From Hyphococcus aureus (GTDB lineage: Bacteria; Pseudomonadota; Alphaproteobacteria; Caulobacterales; Parvularculaceae): 64,000 nucleotides of DNA. The first letter of the stretch is position 1. Each line of letters begins with the position of its first letter. A program made the position numbers and the translations under genes. The notes under the pieces are model-generated. The model saw nothing but the letters and a program-made list of their open reading frames with translations, was not told where the DNA came from and did not search any database. Below are positions 26,296 to 34,476 of this stretch, piece by piece. The DNA lies in the NCBI RefSeq assembly GCF_042643165.1, contig NZ_JBHRSH010000001.1, forward strand, positions 930,001 to 994,000. Reading direction: 5' to 3'.

Positions 26296-27069
26296 CTATG
26301 AAACCGCGCCACGATTGCGCATTGCCTTACGCGGACCAGCCTCGGCCTCTGTCAGCTCTTTTACCCAAGGAAACTTCTCGGCCATTTCGTCTGTGTAACC
26401 AAGATTGCGTGCCGTGGCGCTGCGCGGCGCATCCGCCGTTTCAGGATAGAACGTGCCGAACGTCCGGTCCCAGAAGAATTCGGCGATGCCGTAATTGCCG
26501 TTTTCATTGTGGAAGTGGTGGGCGAGGTGACGCCGCTTGATGTCGCGCCAGAATTTCGACTTCGGTTCGAAGGCGAGATGTTCTCCGGCGTGAAGGAATT
26601 CCGTGTACATGGTCATCGTGACCGTGCCCGCCACCGCCGCACAGGCGCAGGGCAGTCCGCCGATGAGCCAGCCCACAGGCCCGGCGATCAGCAATATTGG
26701 CGGCAACGTCGTATGGAGGCCGCCGAAAAGCACAGACAAATCATTGGGATAGCGGTGATGGTCGTAATGGACCCGCTTCCACAGCCCGGCGAGCCAGGGG
26801 GTCTTATACATCCAGCTTCCATGCAGAATGAAGCGGTGCGTAATGTACCAGGCGATCGGGAAAATCAGCGCGCCGAGAACAAGTGAAAGGAAAAACAAGG
26901 GGATAGACTGGATCGTGGCGACCCCCGCCGTCACCGCCGCGATCAGGATCAGCGCATACACCTGGATCGCCGGATAGGTCACATAGGCCTTTACGAGGTC
27001 GTCGAATGTCATCCGGTTGAGGAGATACTCTTCCTCTTTCCAGGCTTTATAGCCAATAAACAGGCGCAT
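26296..27069 (-). CDS. Sterol desaturase / fatty acid hydroxylase superfamily protein
   Basis: A 257-aa membrane diiron hydroxylase. Histidine clusters: HRFILH near 88, HYDHHRYPN near 112, HAGEH near 172, and HLAHHFHNENGNYG near 190, all of the fatty-acid-hydroxylase type. Three or four membrane segments precede and separate them. GAGGAG stands 7 bases before the ATG at 27069. The gene diverges from the sphingolipid operon across 400 bases. That position makes hydroxylation of a ceramide acyl chain or long-chain base an attractive inference, but the substrate is not visible. Carotenoid or sterol oxidation remains possible. Confidence 0.82.
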   Translation of the reverse strand: MRLFIGYKAWKEEEYLLNRMTFDDLVKAYVTYPAIQVYALILIAAVTAGVATIQSIPLFFLSLVLGALIFPIAWYITHRFILHGSWMYKTPWLAGLWKRVHYDHHRYPNDLSVLFGGLHTTLPPILLIAGPVGWLIGGLPCACAAVAGTVTMTMYTEFLHAGEHLAFEPKSKFWRDIKRRHLAHHFHNENGNYGIAEFFWDRTFGTFYPETADAPRSATARNLGYTDEMAEKFPWVKELTEAEAGPRKAMRNRGAVS

Positions 27070-27469
27070 CAGGCGCTCCTCGGGGGGTCAGTGGGTCAAA
27101 AATCCAAACCTGCAACGGCGATCGTGACCGGCGCCTTGCGTCGCGAAATTAGGCCTGCCGCCCCGGCGGTTCAAGAAGCCAGAGCGTCGCAAACCGCGAT
27201 GCGCGATCAATTATCGTGCCCGCTTTGCAACATGCTGTAATATCCGGCCGCAAATCTTGAAGCGCTGAGGGTCCGTCAAACCCCATCTAGGGCTTGCCCG
27301 TTGACCCAAGGCCTTGTATCGGCTCAAGATTACCCGGAACCATATGGCTAATGTCATGGGTTGGGGCGAGGGGCATACGCCCATGACGCGCTGCTTGCGG
27401 CGCATGCAGGCCGGCTTTCCGTCCGGCGGTTAAAGAGCCGGGATAGCCGGAGAGAGTGCGGGGCGTATC
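27070..27469. other. Divergent promoter region of the sphingolipid island
   Basis: A 400-base gap holds the 5' sides of the hydroxylase (leftward) and acyl-AMP ligase (rightward) genes and presumably both promoters. A 29-codon frame (27344-27433) has no convincing ribosome binding site and I do not call it. A short GC inverted repeat (GCCGG/CCGGC around 27411-27428) is the only structure noticed. Confidence 0.5.
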
Positions 27470-29257
27470 ATGACCGTCAGTCAGCAAACGGAGCAGCAGA
27501 CGGCTTTGCCGATCCGCAATGAGGCGCTGCCGCTGAAACTCAGCGGCTTTGCGACTCTTTGCGACGCGCTCGATTACGCCGCACAAGGCGAGACTGGCTA
27601 CACCTTCTTCAACCTGCGCGGCGATGTCGCCGCTACGCTGTCCTATTCCGCATTGCGTGAGCGAGCGCTCGCGCTCGCAGCAAAGCTCGCCGGCAGATTC
27701 GAACGCGGCGACCGACTCGCCGTCATCGCCGAGACGAGCCCTGAATTCATCGTCACGTTCTTTGCTTGTCAGTATGCGGGCCTTATTCCTGCGCCCATGC
27801 CGATGCCCGTCAATCTTGGCGGCAAGGACGGCTATATCAACCAGATCCGACAGATGATTGCAGGCGCGAAAGCCGCCGCCGCGATCGGACCGGAAACCTT
27901 GCGCGAATTCCTAGACGAAGCGGCGGACAAAGCCGGCGGCGCAGCCGTTTACAGCTTCGTCGGTCTCGATGCGCTTGACGGCGACGGCGCCGAACCGCAG
28001 CGCTTCGGACCGGACGACTATTGCTACATTCAATACTCGTCAGGATCGACAAGCGCGCCCAAGGGCGTCATCGGCATGCAGCGTTCGGTCTGCGCTAACC
28101 TGACGGCGATCGCGCGTCATGGCATGGGTCTGCAGCCCGGCGACCGCGCGACAAGCTGGCTGCCGCTCTATCACGATATGGGCCTGATCGGTTTTGTGCT
28201 GACGCCCATGACCGCGCAGGTGCCGGTTGATTTCCTTGCAACCTCGGACTTTGTGCGCCGTCCGCTTCTGTGGCTTCGCATCATGACCGACCTCAAGACG
28301 ACGATCACCTACAGCCCGTCTTTCGGCTATGATCTCGCGGCGAAGCGTTCCGGCCGGGCCGAGCCCGGCGCAATCGATCTTTCCACATTGCGTGTCGCCG
28401 GCATAGGCGGCGACATGGTGCGCCCTGAAGCGTTGAACGCATTCGCAGACGCCTTCGGTCCGGTCGGCTTCAATCGCAACGCCTTCACGCCGAGCTATGG
28501 CATGGCCGAAGCGACGCTCGCGATTTCCTTCCCTGAGCTTGGCGCGCCGGTGACCGTCGATGAAGTCGACATGCGTCATTATACGCGCTCTGGCGTCGCC
28601 CAGCCCGCCTCTGCGCTGACATCGCCGGAAAACACACGCGGCTTCGTCCTTTGCGGACGCGCGCTTGAGGGTCATGAGATCATCGTGCGCAATGAGAATG
28701 GCGAGCTTTGCGACGAGCGCCATGTGGGCCGCATCTTCATCAAGGGGCCGAGCCTGACGCCGGGTTATTTTTCCGACGCTGACGCCACCAACGCGATGTA
28801 TGACGGCGAGTGGCTCGACACTGGCGACATGGGCTACTTCCTCAATGGTCAGATTGTGATTACCGGCCGCGCCAAAGATCTCATCATCATCAACGGCCGT
28901 AATATCTGGCCGCAAGACATCGAGTGGGCGGTTGAAAAAGTCGCTGGCGTGCGCGGCGGCGGCGTCGCCGCCTTTTCCGTCGATGACGGCCGTGGCGAAC
29001 GCATTGTCGTCGTCGCGGAACGCCGGGGCATGGACGCCGAAGCGCTGGCGGCGCTGAAACGTGAAATCGCCAGCGTCGTGCAAAACGCAGTGGGCGCGCC
29101 GGCGGAAATCGTGCTCGCCCGGCCGCACTCAATGGTGATGACGTCGTCAGGCAAACTGTCACGCGCGAAAGTGAAACAGAAATATCAAAGCGGCGCCTTT
29201 ACCGAAGACGCAGGCGAAGAAGAAGAGCCGCGCCCGCTCGCTGAAGCGCGCGTCTAG
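27470..29257 (+). CDS. Fatty acyl-AMP ligase / acyl-ACP synthetase of the sphingolipid cluster
   Basis: A 595-aa adenylate-forming enzyme of the FAAL type. Motifs: P-loop YIQYSSGSTSAPKGVIG, LPLYHDMGLIGFVLTP (typical of fatty acyl-AMP ligases), YGMAEATLA, DTGDMGYFLNGQIVITGRAKD, and the C-terminal lysine in SSGKLSRAKVKQKYQ. It would activate a fatty acid as acyl-AMP and load it on the carrier protein encoded downstream. In Caulobacter the equivalent gene lies in the same cluster with spt, an ACP and an epimerase-like reductase. First gene of a rightward run of genes. Confidence 0.88.
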   Translation: MTVSQQTEQQTALPIRNEALPLKLSGFATLCDALDYAAQGETGYTFFNLRGDVAATLSYSALRERALALAAKLAGRFERGDRLAVIAETSPEFIVTFFACQYAGLIPAPMPMPVNLGGKDGYINQIRQMIAGAKAAAAIGPETLREFLDEAADKAGGAAVYSFVGLDALDGDGAEPQRFGPDDYCYIQYSSGSTSAPKGVIGMQRSVCANLTAIARHGMGLQPGDRATSWLPLYHDMGLIGFVLTPMTAQVPVDFLATSDFVRRPLLWLRIMTDLKTTITYSPSFGYDLAAKRSGRAEPGAIDLSTLRVAGIGGDMVRPEALNAFADAFGPVGFNRNAFTPSYGMAEATLAISFPELGAPVTVDEVDMRHYTRSGVAQPASALTSPENTRGFVLCGRALEGHEIIVRNENGELCDERHVGRIFIKGPSLTPGYFSDADATNAMYDGEWLDTGDMGYFLNGQIVITGRAKDLIIINGRNIWPQDIEWAVEKVAGVRGGGVAAFSVDDGRGERIVVVAERRGMDAEALAALKREIASVVQNAVGAPAEIVLARPHSMVMTSSGKLSRAKVKQKYQSGAFTEDAGEEEEPRPLAEARV

Positions 29258-29327
29258 TTTGGTCGCTTTTTCGGCGGAAAAACGGTATCTGTTTTTCCTG
29301 AAAACGCTCTAGCCGCCGGAAGTCAGA

Positions 29328-30248
29328 ATGAAAGCTGCGCTAACAGGAGGCACCGGCTTTGTCGGCGCCGCGCTTATTGATCTGCTTTTGCAAGAAGGCT
29401 GGGACGTTGCAGCCCTGGCGCGCGATCCGGCGCGGCTGCCGCAGGCCGGCAAGCTGCGCGCCGTCAAAGGCCCGCTTGAGGATGAAACCGCGCTCGCCGC
29501 GCTCGCCAAGGATGCGGATGTGTTTTTCCATCTCGCCGGGCTCACCCATGCGCGCGAGCGCGCCGATTATGAACGCGTCAATGTTGCGGGCGCGCGGTCG
29601 GCGGCCCGCGCCGCCAAAGACGCCGGCGCGAAACTCATTCACGCCTCCTCCATGTCGGCGCGCCGGCCCGATGTCTCGCCCTACGCCAGCAGCAAGGCGG
29701 ACAGCGAAAGCGCTGTCGCGGAGCCCGGCGGCGACTGGCGGGCGCTGCGCCTGCCGGCGATTTACGGCCCCCGGGACATGGTGACCCTGCCCTTTTTCAA
29801 GCTGGTCAAAACCGGCTTCGCCCTAGCGCCGAAGACCGATCCCGCGGCCCGCGCCTCGATCCTTTATGTTGAGGACGCCGCAGGGGCGCTGCTCGCCGCC
29901 GTCAACGCGCCTTCAGGCGCCGTCTATGAGGTTGGCGACGAGCGCCCGGAAGGCTGGGCCTGGAGCGAAATCGGCGCGGCCCTGGGCGATGTTCTTGGCA
30001 AGCGGCCCCGCCCGATTGCGGTTCCACGGCCCCTGATCGCGGGCTATCATGGGATTGTGCGAACGGTGGAAGGCGCGCTCAGACACACGCCCAGCGTGCG
30101 GGAAGGCCAGATCAATGAGTTTTTTCATCCCGACTGGGTCGCACGGGAAAACCTCCTTGATGCGGCCTGTGACTGGAGGCCCAAGACACCGCTGAAAGAA
30201 GGATTTGCAAAAACCGCCTGTTGGTATCAAGAACACGATTTGCTTTAA
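29328..30248 (+). CDS. NAD-dependent epimerase/dehydratase family protein, CerR-like
   Basis: A 306-aa extended SDR. The nucleotide-binding motif TGGTGFVG is at residues 6-13, and HLAGLTHA and SSMSARRPDVSPYASSK supply the catalytic Tyr119 and Lys123. LRLPAIYGPRD and ILYVEDAAGALLAAV follow. In the Caulobacter sphingolipid cluster the matching gene (cerR) encodes the reductase that removes the keto group after serine palmitoyltransferase. Position between the acyl ligase and ACP-spt supports the same role here. Function is inferred from context plus fold. Confidence 0.82.
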   Translation: MKAALTGGTGFVGAALIDLLLQEGWDVAALARDPARLPQAGKLRAVKGPLEDETALAALAKDADVFFHLAGLTHARERADYERVNVAGARSAARAAKDAGAKLIHASSMSARRPDVSPYASSKADSESAVAEPGGDWRALRLPAIYGPRDMVTLPFFKLVKTGFALAPKTDPAARASILYVEDAAGALLAAVNAPSGAVYEVGDERPEGWAWSEIGAALGDVLGKRPRPIAVPRPLIAGYHGIVRTVEGALRHTPSVREGQINEFFHPDWVARENLLDAACDWRPKTPLKEGFAKTACWYQEHDLL

Positions 30249-30294
30249 TCGGACGCGGCGCGACAACGTTCGACGCCGCCAGGGAGATACACTC

Positions 30295-30558
30295 ATGTCC
30301 GGCATTCAGGAAGACGACGATCTCGTATTCCACAAAATCACAGCGCTCCTCGAGCCGCTCAACGAAAAGGGCGTGAAACTGACGCGCGAGACCGACATCA
30401 TTGCGGATCTCGAGATCGATTCCGTTTCCCTTCTCGATGTCGTTATGGATATCGAGGATAATTACGACATTTCTATTCCGGTCAACACGATCTCCGAGAT
30501 CAAGACCATTGGCGAGCTTGTGGACGCCATTCACAAGATCAAGAAAGAACAAACCTGA
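30295..30558 (+). CDS. Acyl carrier protein of the sphingolipid cluster
   Basis: ATG at 30295 follows AGGGAG (30281-30286); an upstream in-frame start would run through the preceding gene. The 87-aa acidic protein has the phosphopantetheine attachment Ser43 in DLEIDSVSLLDVVMDIED, followed by the usual helix III and IV text. It is a dedicated ACP, probably carrying the acyl chain from the FAAL to serine palmitoyltransferase. Its stop is 2 bases before the spt start, so translation is tightly coupled. Confidence 0.92.
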   Translation: MSGIQEDDDLVFHKITALLEPLNEKGVKLTRETDIIADLEIDSVSLLDVVMDIEDNYDISIPVNTISEIKTIGELVDAIHKIKKEQT

Positions 30559-30560
30559 CA

Positions 30561-31772
30561 ATGAGCCTGTTTGACAAATTCGAAAAGAATGCGGCGCTCT
30601 TGGATCAACTGTCCGCAGCAGGAAAAAACCCTTTCACCGTGGTTATGGAAGAGGTGCTAGGGCCGACGCGCGCCAAGATTAAAGGCCGCGAAACCGTGCT
30701 CGCGGGCACCCATAATTATCTCGGACAAACATTCGAACCCAGGGCGATTGCGGCGGCGAAAGAAGCCCTTGACCATGACGGCACCGGCACCACCGGATCG
30801 CGCGTCGCCAACGGCACCTTCGCCGGGCATACAAAACTCGAGCGTGACATCGCAGACTTTCTCTCGATGAAAAACTGCGTTGTTTTCTCAACCGGATATG
30901 CTGCCAACCTCGGCGCAATCGCCGGATTTGTGGACCGCAACGAAGACGTCGTCCTGATCGACGCAGACTGCCACGCCTGCATCTATGACGGCTGTCAGCT
31001 CTCCGGCGCGGAGACCGTCCGGTTCCGCCACAACGATCCGGAAAGCCTTGATAAACGCCTCTCCCGGCTCGATCCAAAATATAACGGCAAGCTGGTCTGC
31101 ATCGAAGGCATGTATTCGATGTATGGCGACATTGCTCCGGTTAAGGAATTCGTCGAGGTCGCCCATAAACACGGCGCACACCTTCTCGTCGACGAAGCGC
31201 ATTCTTTCGGCGTCTATGGCGAGACCGGCAAGGGGGTTTCCGAGGCCGAAGGCGTGATGGACAAGATCGACTTTTACACCGGCACCTTTTCAAAAGCGCT
31301 CGCGTCAATTGGCGGGTTCATGGCGTCCAATCATCCGGAAGCAGAATATATCCGGTTCGCTTCCAATCCCTACCGGTTCACCGCCTCGCCTTCTCCATCA
31401 ACAATCGCCTCGGCTGGAGCAGCGCTCGCCAATATCAGCGAGAACCCGGCAATCCGCGAGAAACTCTGGGAGAATGCGCGGCGTCTTCACGGCGCTTTCG
31501 TGCAATTTGGCCTTCGCCTCGCCGCCAAGCCGGCACCGGTTATTTCAGTGCTCCTGCCAACCAGGGAAGACGCCTTCGATGCATGGCGTTTCCTTCTGGA
31601 TCAGGGCGTTTACGTAAATATGGCCATCCCGCCCGGCACCCCGGGCAAGGAATCGCTCCTGCGTCTGGCGGTGTCGTCCGCACATACGAATGAGGACATC
31701 GACCGGCTTGTCGCCGCCTATGGCGCGCTTGCCGAGGCTTTTCCTTCTGCGCGCGTCGACGGGGCCGCCTGA
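30561..31772 (+). CDS. spt: Serine palmitoyltransferase (alpha-oxoamine synthase family)
   Basis: A 403-aa soluble PLP enzyme that condenses serine with an acyl thioester to give a 3-keto long-chain base, the committed step of sphingolipid synthesis. H138 (DADCHAC) stacks on the cofactor, D211 is in LLVDEAHSFGVYGETGKG, and the Schiff-base lysine is K245 in GTFSKALASIGGF. GTHNYLGQTFEP and GTGTTGSRVANGT are typical of the family. Next to a private ACP and FAAL, SPT is a better call than KBL, BioF or HemA. It should be cytoplasmic, with no membrane segment. Confidence 0.92.
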   Translation: MSLFDKFEKNAALLDQLSAAGKNPFTVVMEEVLGPTRAKIKGRETVLAGTHNYLGQTFEPRAIAAAKEALDHDGTGTTGSRVANGTFAGHTKLERDIADFLSMKNCVVFSTGYAANLGAIAGFVDRNEDVVLIDADCHACIYDGCQLSGAETVRFRHNDPESLDKRLSRLDPKYNGKLVCIEGMYSMYGDIAPVKEFVEVAHKHGAHLLVDEAHSFGVYGETGKGVSEAEGVMDKIDFYTGTFSKALASIGGFMASNHPEAEYIRFASNPYRFTASPSPSTIASAGAALANISENPAIREKLWENARRLHGAFVQFGLRLAAKPAPVISVLLPTREDAFDAWRFLLDQGVYVNMAIPPGTPGKESLLRLAVSSAHTNEDIDRLVAAYGALAEAFPSARVDGAA

Positions 31773-31951
31773 GCAGCCGCCCTGTTCTCACCGCAGCCCG
31801 GAACGCCCGTCAGGGCGGCGACATAACCCTGTCGCAAACCCTTGCTAAGGGGGCTGACTAACGCGGTGGTCACAAATGCGTCAGGCGCAAAACCGCCGCA
31901 TTTGAGCCCTAGGGTCGGCCTTCAAAGCGACTATGTGAGTGCTGGCGTTAA

Positions 31952-32464
31952 ATGTTTGATGAGGTGGCCAAAGTGAAATCTGTCGGGATCATCGCAGCAA
32001 TATTTTTAGCGGGCGCAGCCGCGCCGGCTTTCGCCAAGAAAGTGGAGCTGAGTGAAACGGATTTCGCCTTCGAGCATGTCAGCTGTACTGGCGCGGCGAA
32101 TGAAATCCGCGTTCTTGTCACGGGTGTGAAGAAGAGTGTGGGTCTCGTCACGGTGGATCTCTTTCCGAACAGGGAAGAAGGCTTTCTGCGCGGGCGCGGC
32201 CGTCTCGATCAGGTCAGGTTCGCCGCCAAGGCGCCAGTGACGAAACTCTGCCTGCATGCGCCGGAAAGCGGGCTTTTCGCGCTCTCGGCTTATCACGATG
32301 AAAACGCCAATGGCGATTTCGACAAAACCGGTCTCGGCCTGCCCGCGGAGCCATGGGGGATTTCAAACAATCCTAAAGTCGTGTTCGCCCCGCCGCCGGT
32401 GGAGAAGGCCCTTTTCAGCGTCAGCGCGGACAGCGCCGCCCATGTCAATATAGACCTTAATTGA
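31952..32464 (+). CDS. DUF2141 domain exported protein in the sphingolipid cluster
   Basis: A 170-aa protein with an N-terminal signal (VGIIAAIFLAGAAAPAFAKK; cleavage near residue 28), then a compact beta-rich domain. The text VLVTGVKKSVGLVTVDLF, CLHAPESGLFALSAYHDEN, NGDFDKTGLGLPAEPWGIS and NNPKVVFAPP is the DUF2141 signature. Family function is unknown. It lies between spt and the ceramide synthase with gaps of 180 and 78 bases. A periplasmic job in handling or transporting the lipid is inference from place only. A later ATG or GTG start is possible because the first residues are poorly conserved. Confidence 0.82.
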   Translation: MFDEVAKVKSVGIIAAIFLAGAAAPAFAKKVELSETDFAFEHVSCTGAANEIRVLVTGVKKSVGLVTVDLFPNREEGFLRGRGRLDQVRFAAKAPVTKLCLHAPESGLFALSAYHDENANGDFDKTGLGLPAEPWGISNNPKVVFAPPPVEKALFSVSADSAAHVNIDLN

Positions 32465-32542
32465 CGGCCTTTGCTTGAGCTGCGTTTTACTAGACCCTCA
32501 TTCGCGTTAAGCTGCGAGACAATATCAGCTCAGGAAACCCGC

Positions 32543-33694
32543 ATGCTCGACAAGACCGCCGCGCTGGAAATCCGCGCCGTTCAAACACCGGCCGATCTCA
32601 AAACCTTTATCCGCCTGGCGAATGACATCTATGCCGGCGACCCGAATTATGTGGCGCCGCTGGAATATGAGCTTTTGGCGCGGCTTGACGCCAACAAGAA
32701 TCCGTCAATCAAGGACCGGCCACTGAAACGCTGGATCGCTTATAAAAACGGCGCGCCGGCGGGACGCATTCAGGCGCTGGTGAACCAGTCACATCTCGAC
32801 CGTCACCAGGACGGCGCCGGTCATTTCGGCTTTTTCGAATGCATCGACGATCAGAAGGTCGCCCACGCGCTCATTGCGGCGGCAGGCGACTGGCTGAAAA
32901 GCCAAGGCGTGACAAAGATCCTCGGCCCCTTCAACAACTGCATCAATGAGGAAACAGGCCTTCTCGTCTCCGGCTTCGACACGCCGCCTTATGTGATGAT
33001 GCCCCATGGCCGGCCCTATTACGCGCGCCTTCTTGAGGCGGAAGGGTTTCACAAGGCCGTGGACATGCACGCGCTGCAATATGTGCCGCGCCCGCAATTG
33101 ATGCCGGAAAAGCGCCAACGCTTTATCGACAAGGCGCTGTCCAATCCCAAAGTCTCGTTTCGCAACATCGACATGTCGGATTTCAAAGCGGAGATCAGAC
33201 GGGTCATTCATATCTTCAATGACGCCTGGAGCGATAATTGGGGGTTTATTCCGTTTACGGAAGAACAGATCGAGCATATGGCGGCGGAGCTGCGCCCGAT
33301 CATCTCGCCACATAATGTTGTGTTCTGTTATTATGACGGCGAACCGGCGGCGTTCGCGCTGGTCCTGCCTGACGTCAACAACCTCACCCGCGATTTTGGC
33401 GGAAAGTTGCTGCCCTTCAACTGGGCGAAGCTGTTATGGCGGCTGAAAATGCAGCCAGTGCCGCGCGCGCGCATGCCGCTGATGGGCGTTGTCCGCAAGC
33501 TGCAAAGAAAACCTGTTGGCACTGCGATCGCCTATAAAATGATCATCATGGCCCAGGAAGCCAATGTCTCCCGCGGCGTGGTTCATTCTGAGCTGTCATG
33601 GATACTCGAAAGCAATGAATCCATGCTCACCATGCTCCTCGACATGGGCGCGGAGATTTACAAAACTTATCGTATGTATGAGAAAGCGCTGTGA
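32543..33694 (+). CDS. GNAT-type bacterial ceramide synthase candidate
   Basis: ATG at 32543 has AGGA 8 bases upstream. The 383-aa protein starts AALEIRAVQTPADLKTFI, contains LGPFNNCINEETGLLVSGFD and YYARLLEAEGFHKAVDMHAL, and has a C-terminal GNAT-like half (VFCYYDGEPAAFALVLPDV, ending in HSELSWILESNESML). This matches the long GNAT-superfamily proteins that act as bacterial ceramide synthase (bCerS) in Caulobacter, which N-acylate the long-chain base. Its placement in the spt cluster supports this over a generic hypothetical. The stop overlaps the next start by four bases. Confidence 0.8.
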   Translation: MLDKTAALEIRAVQTPADLKTFIRLANDIYAGDPNYVAPLEYELLARLDANKNPSIKDRPLKRWIAYKNGAPAGRIQALVNQSHLDRHQDGAGHFGFFECIDDQKVAHALIAAAGDWLKSQGVTKILGPFNNCINEETGLLVSGFDTPPYVMMPHGRPYYARLLEAEGFHKAVDMHALQYVPRPQLMPEKRQRFIDKALSNPKVSFRNIDMSDFKAEIRRVIHIFNDAWSDNWGFIPFTEEQIEHMAAELRPIISPHNVVFCYYDGEPAAFALVLPDVNNLTRDFGGKLLPFNWAKLLWRLKMQPVPRARMPLMGVVRKLQRKPVGTAIAYKMIIMAQEANVSRGVVHSELSWILESNESMLTMLLDMGAEIYKTYRMYEKAL

Positions 33695-34467
33695 AGATAA
33701 TCCGGCTTATCAGTATCGTTTTAGTTGCGTTGATCGGCGCCGCGTCGGCGCAGGCGCCTGAGCCGATCCTTTATGGCTACCGCATTCTTGAAACCTATCC
33801 CCACGCCCGAGACGCCTTTACGCAAGGGCTCTTTTTCCATGACGGAGCACTGTATGAATCCACCGGCCAATATGGCCAGTCCTCCCTGCGCCAAGTGGAT
33901 CTGACAAGCGGCGATGTCATGCGCAGAACCGACTTGCCCCAATCCTTTTTCGGTGAAGGCGCAACGCTGGCAGACGGCGATATCTTTATGCTGAGCTGGC
34001 GCGAAGGCTCGGCGTTTCGCTTTGACGCCGAGGATTTCGCCCTCAAGAACAGCTATTCCTATAAAGGCGAAGGCTGGGGCCTGACCTATGACGGCGAAAG
34101 CCTCGTCATGAGCGACGGCACGCCGCAATTGCGCTTTATCGATCCGGCCAACTTCGCCGAACAGCGCCGTGTCGAGGTGACGCTGCGCGGCAAGCCGTTA
34201 AAGCAGCTCAACGAACTCGAATGGATCGATGGCGCCGTCTACGCTAATGTCTGGAAGACCAATGCGCTGGTTAGGATCGATCCTGAGACTGGCGTCGTTA
34301 CCAGCATCGTCGATCTGCGCGGCCTGCTAGAAGCCGAAGACATCGTCCCCGGTGAAACGGACGTTCTCAACGGCGTCGCCCATGCCGGTGAAGACGGCGT
34401 CCTTTACGTCACCGGCAAATATTGGCCGAAGCTCTTCAAGATCGAACTTGTCGAGCTGACGAACTAA
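33691..34467 (+). CDS. Glutaminyl-peptide cyclotransferase (beta-propeller type), exported
   Basis: A GTG start at 33691 overlaps the ceramide synthase stop (GTGA), so it is translationally coupled. The 258-aa product has a signal peptide (LISIVLVALIGAASAQA). The plant/bacterial glutaminyl cyclase fold follows: YPHARDAFTQGLFFHDGALYE, STGQYGQSSLRQVD, EGWGLTYDGESLVMSDGT, LNELEWIDGAVYANVWKT and DVLNGVAH. The enzyme turns N-terminal Gln into pyroglutamate in the periplasm. Why it is tied to a lipid enzyme is unclear. The gene ends 10 bases before the convergent amn stop. Confidence 0.9.
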   Translation: MKIIRLISIVLVALIGAASAQAPEPILYGYRILETYPHARDAFTQGLFFHDGALYESTGQYGQSSLRQVDLTSGDVMRRTDLPQSFFGEGATLADGDIFMLSWREGSAFRFDAEDFALKNSYSYKGEGWGLTYDGESLVMSDGTPQLRFIDPANFAEQRRVEVTLRGKPLKQLNELEWIDGAVYANVWKTNALVRIDPETGVVTSIVDLRGLLEAEDIVPGETDVLNGVAHAGEDGVLYVTGKYWPKLFKIELVELTN

Positions 34468-34476
34468 CTAAAAAGC

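Noticed and set aside
27344..27433. A 29-codon frame upstream of the acyl-AMP ligase, considered as a leader peptide
   Set aside because: No ribosome binding site, no regulatory codon run and no attenuator-like hairpins follow it.
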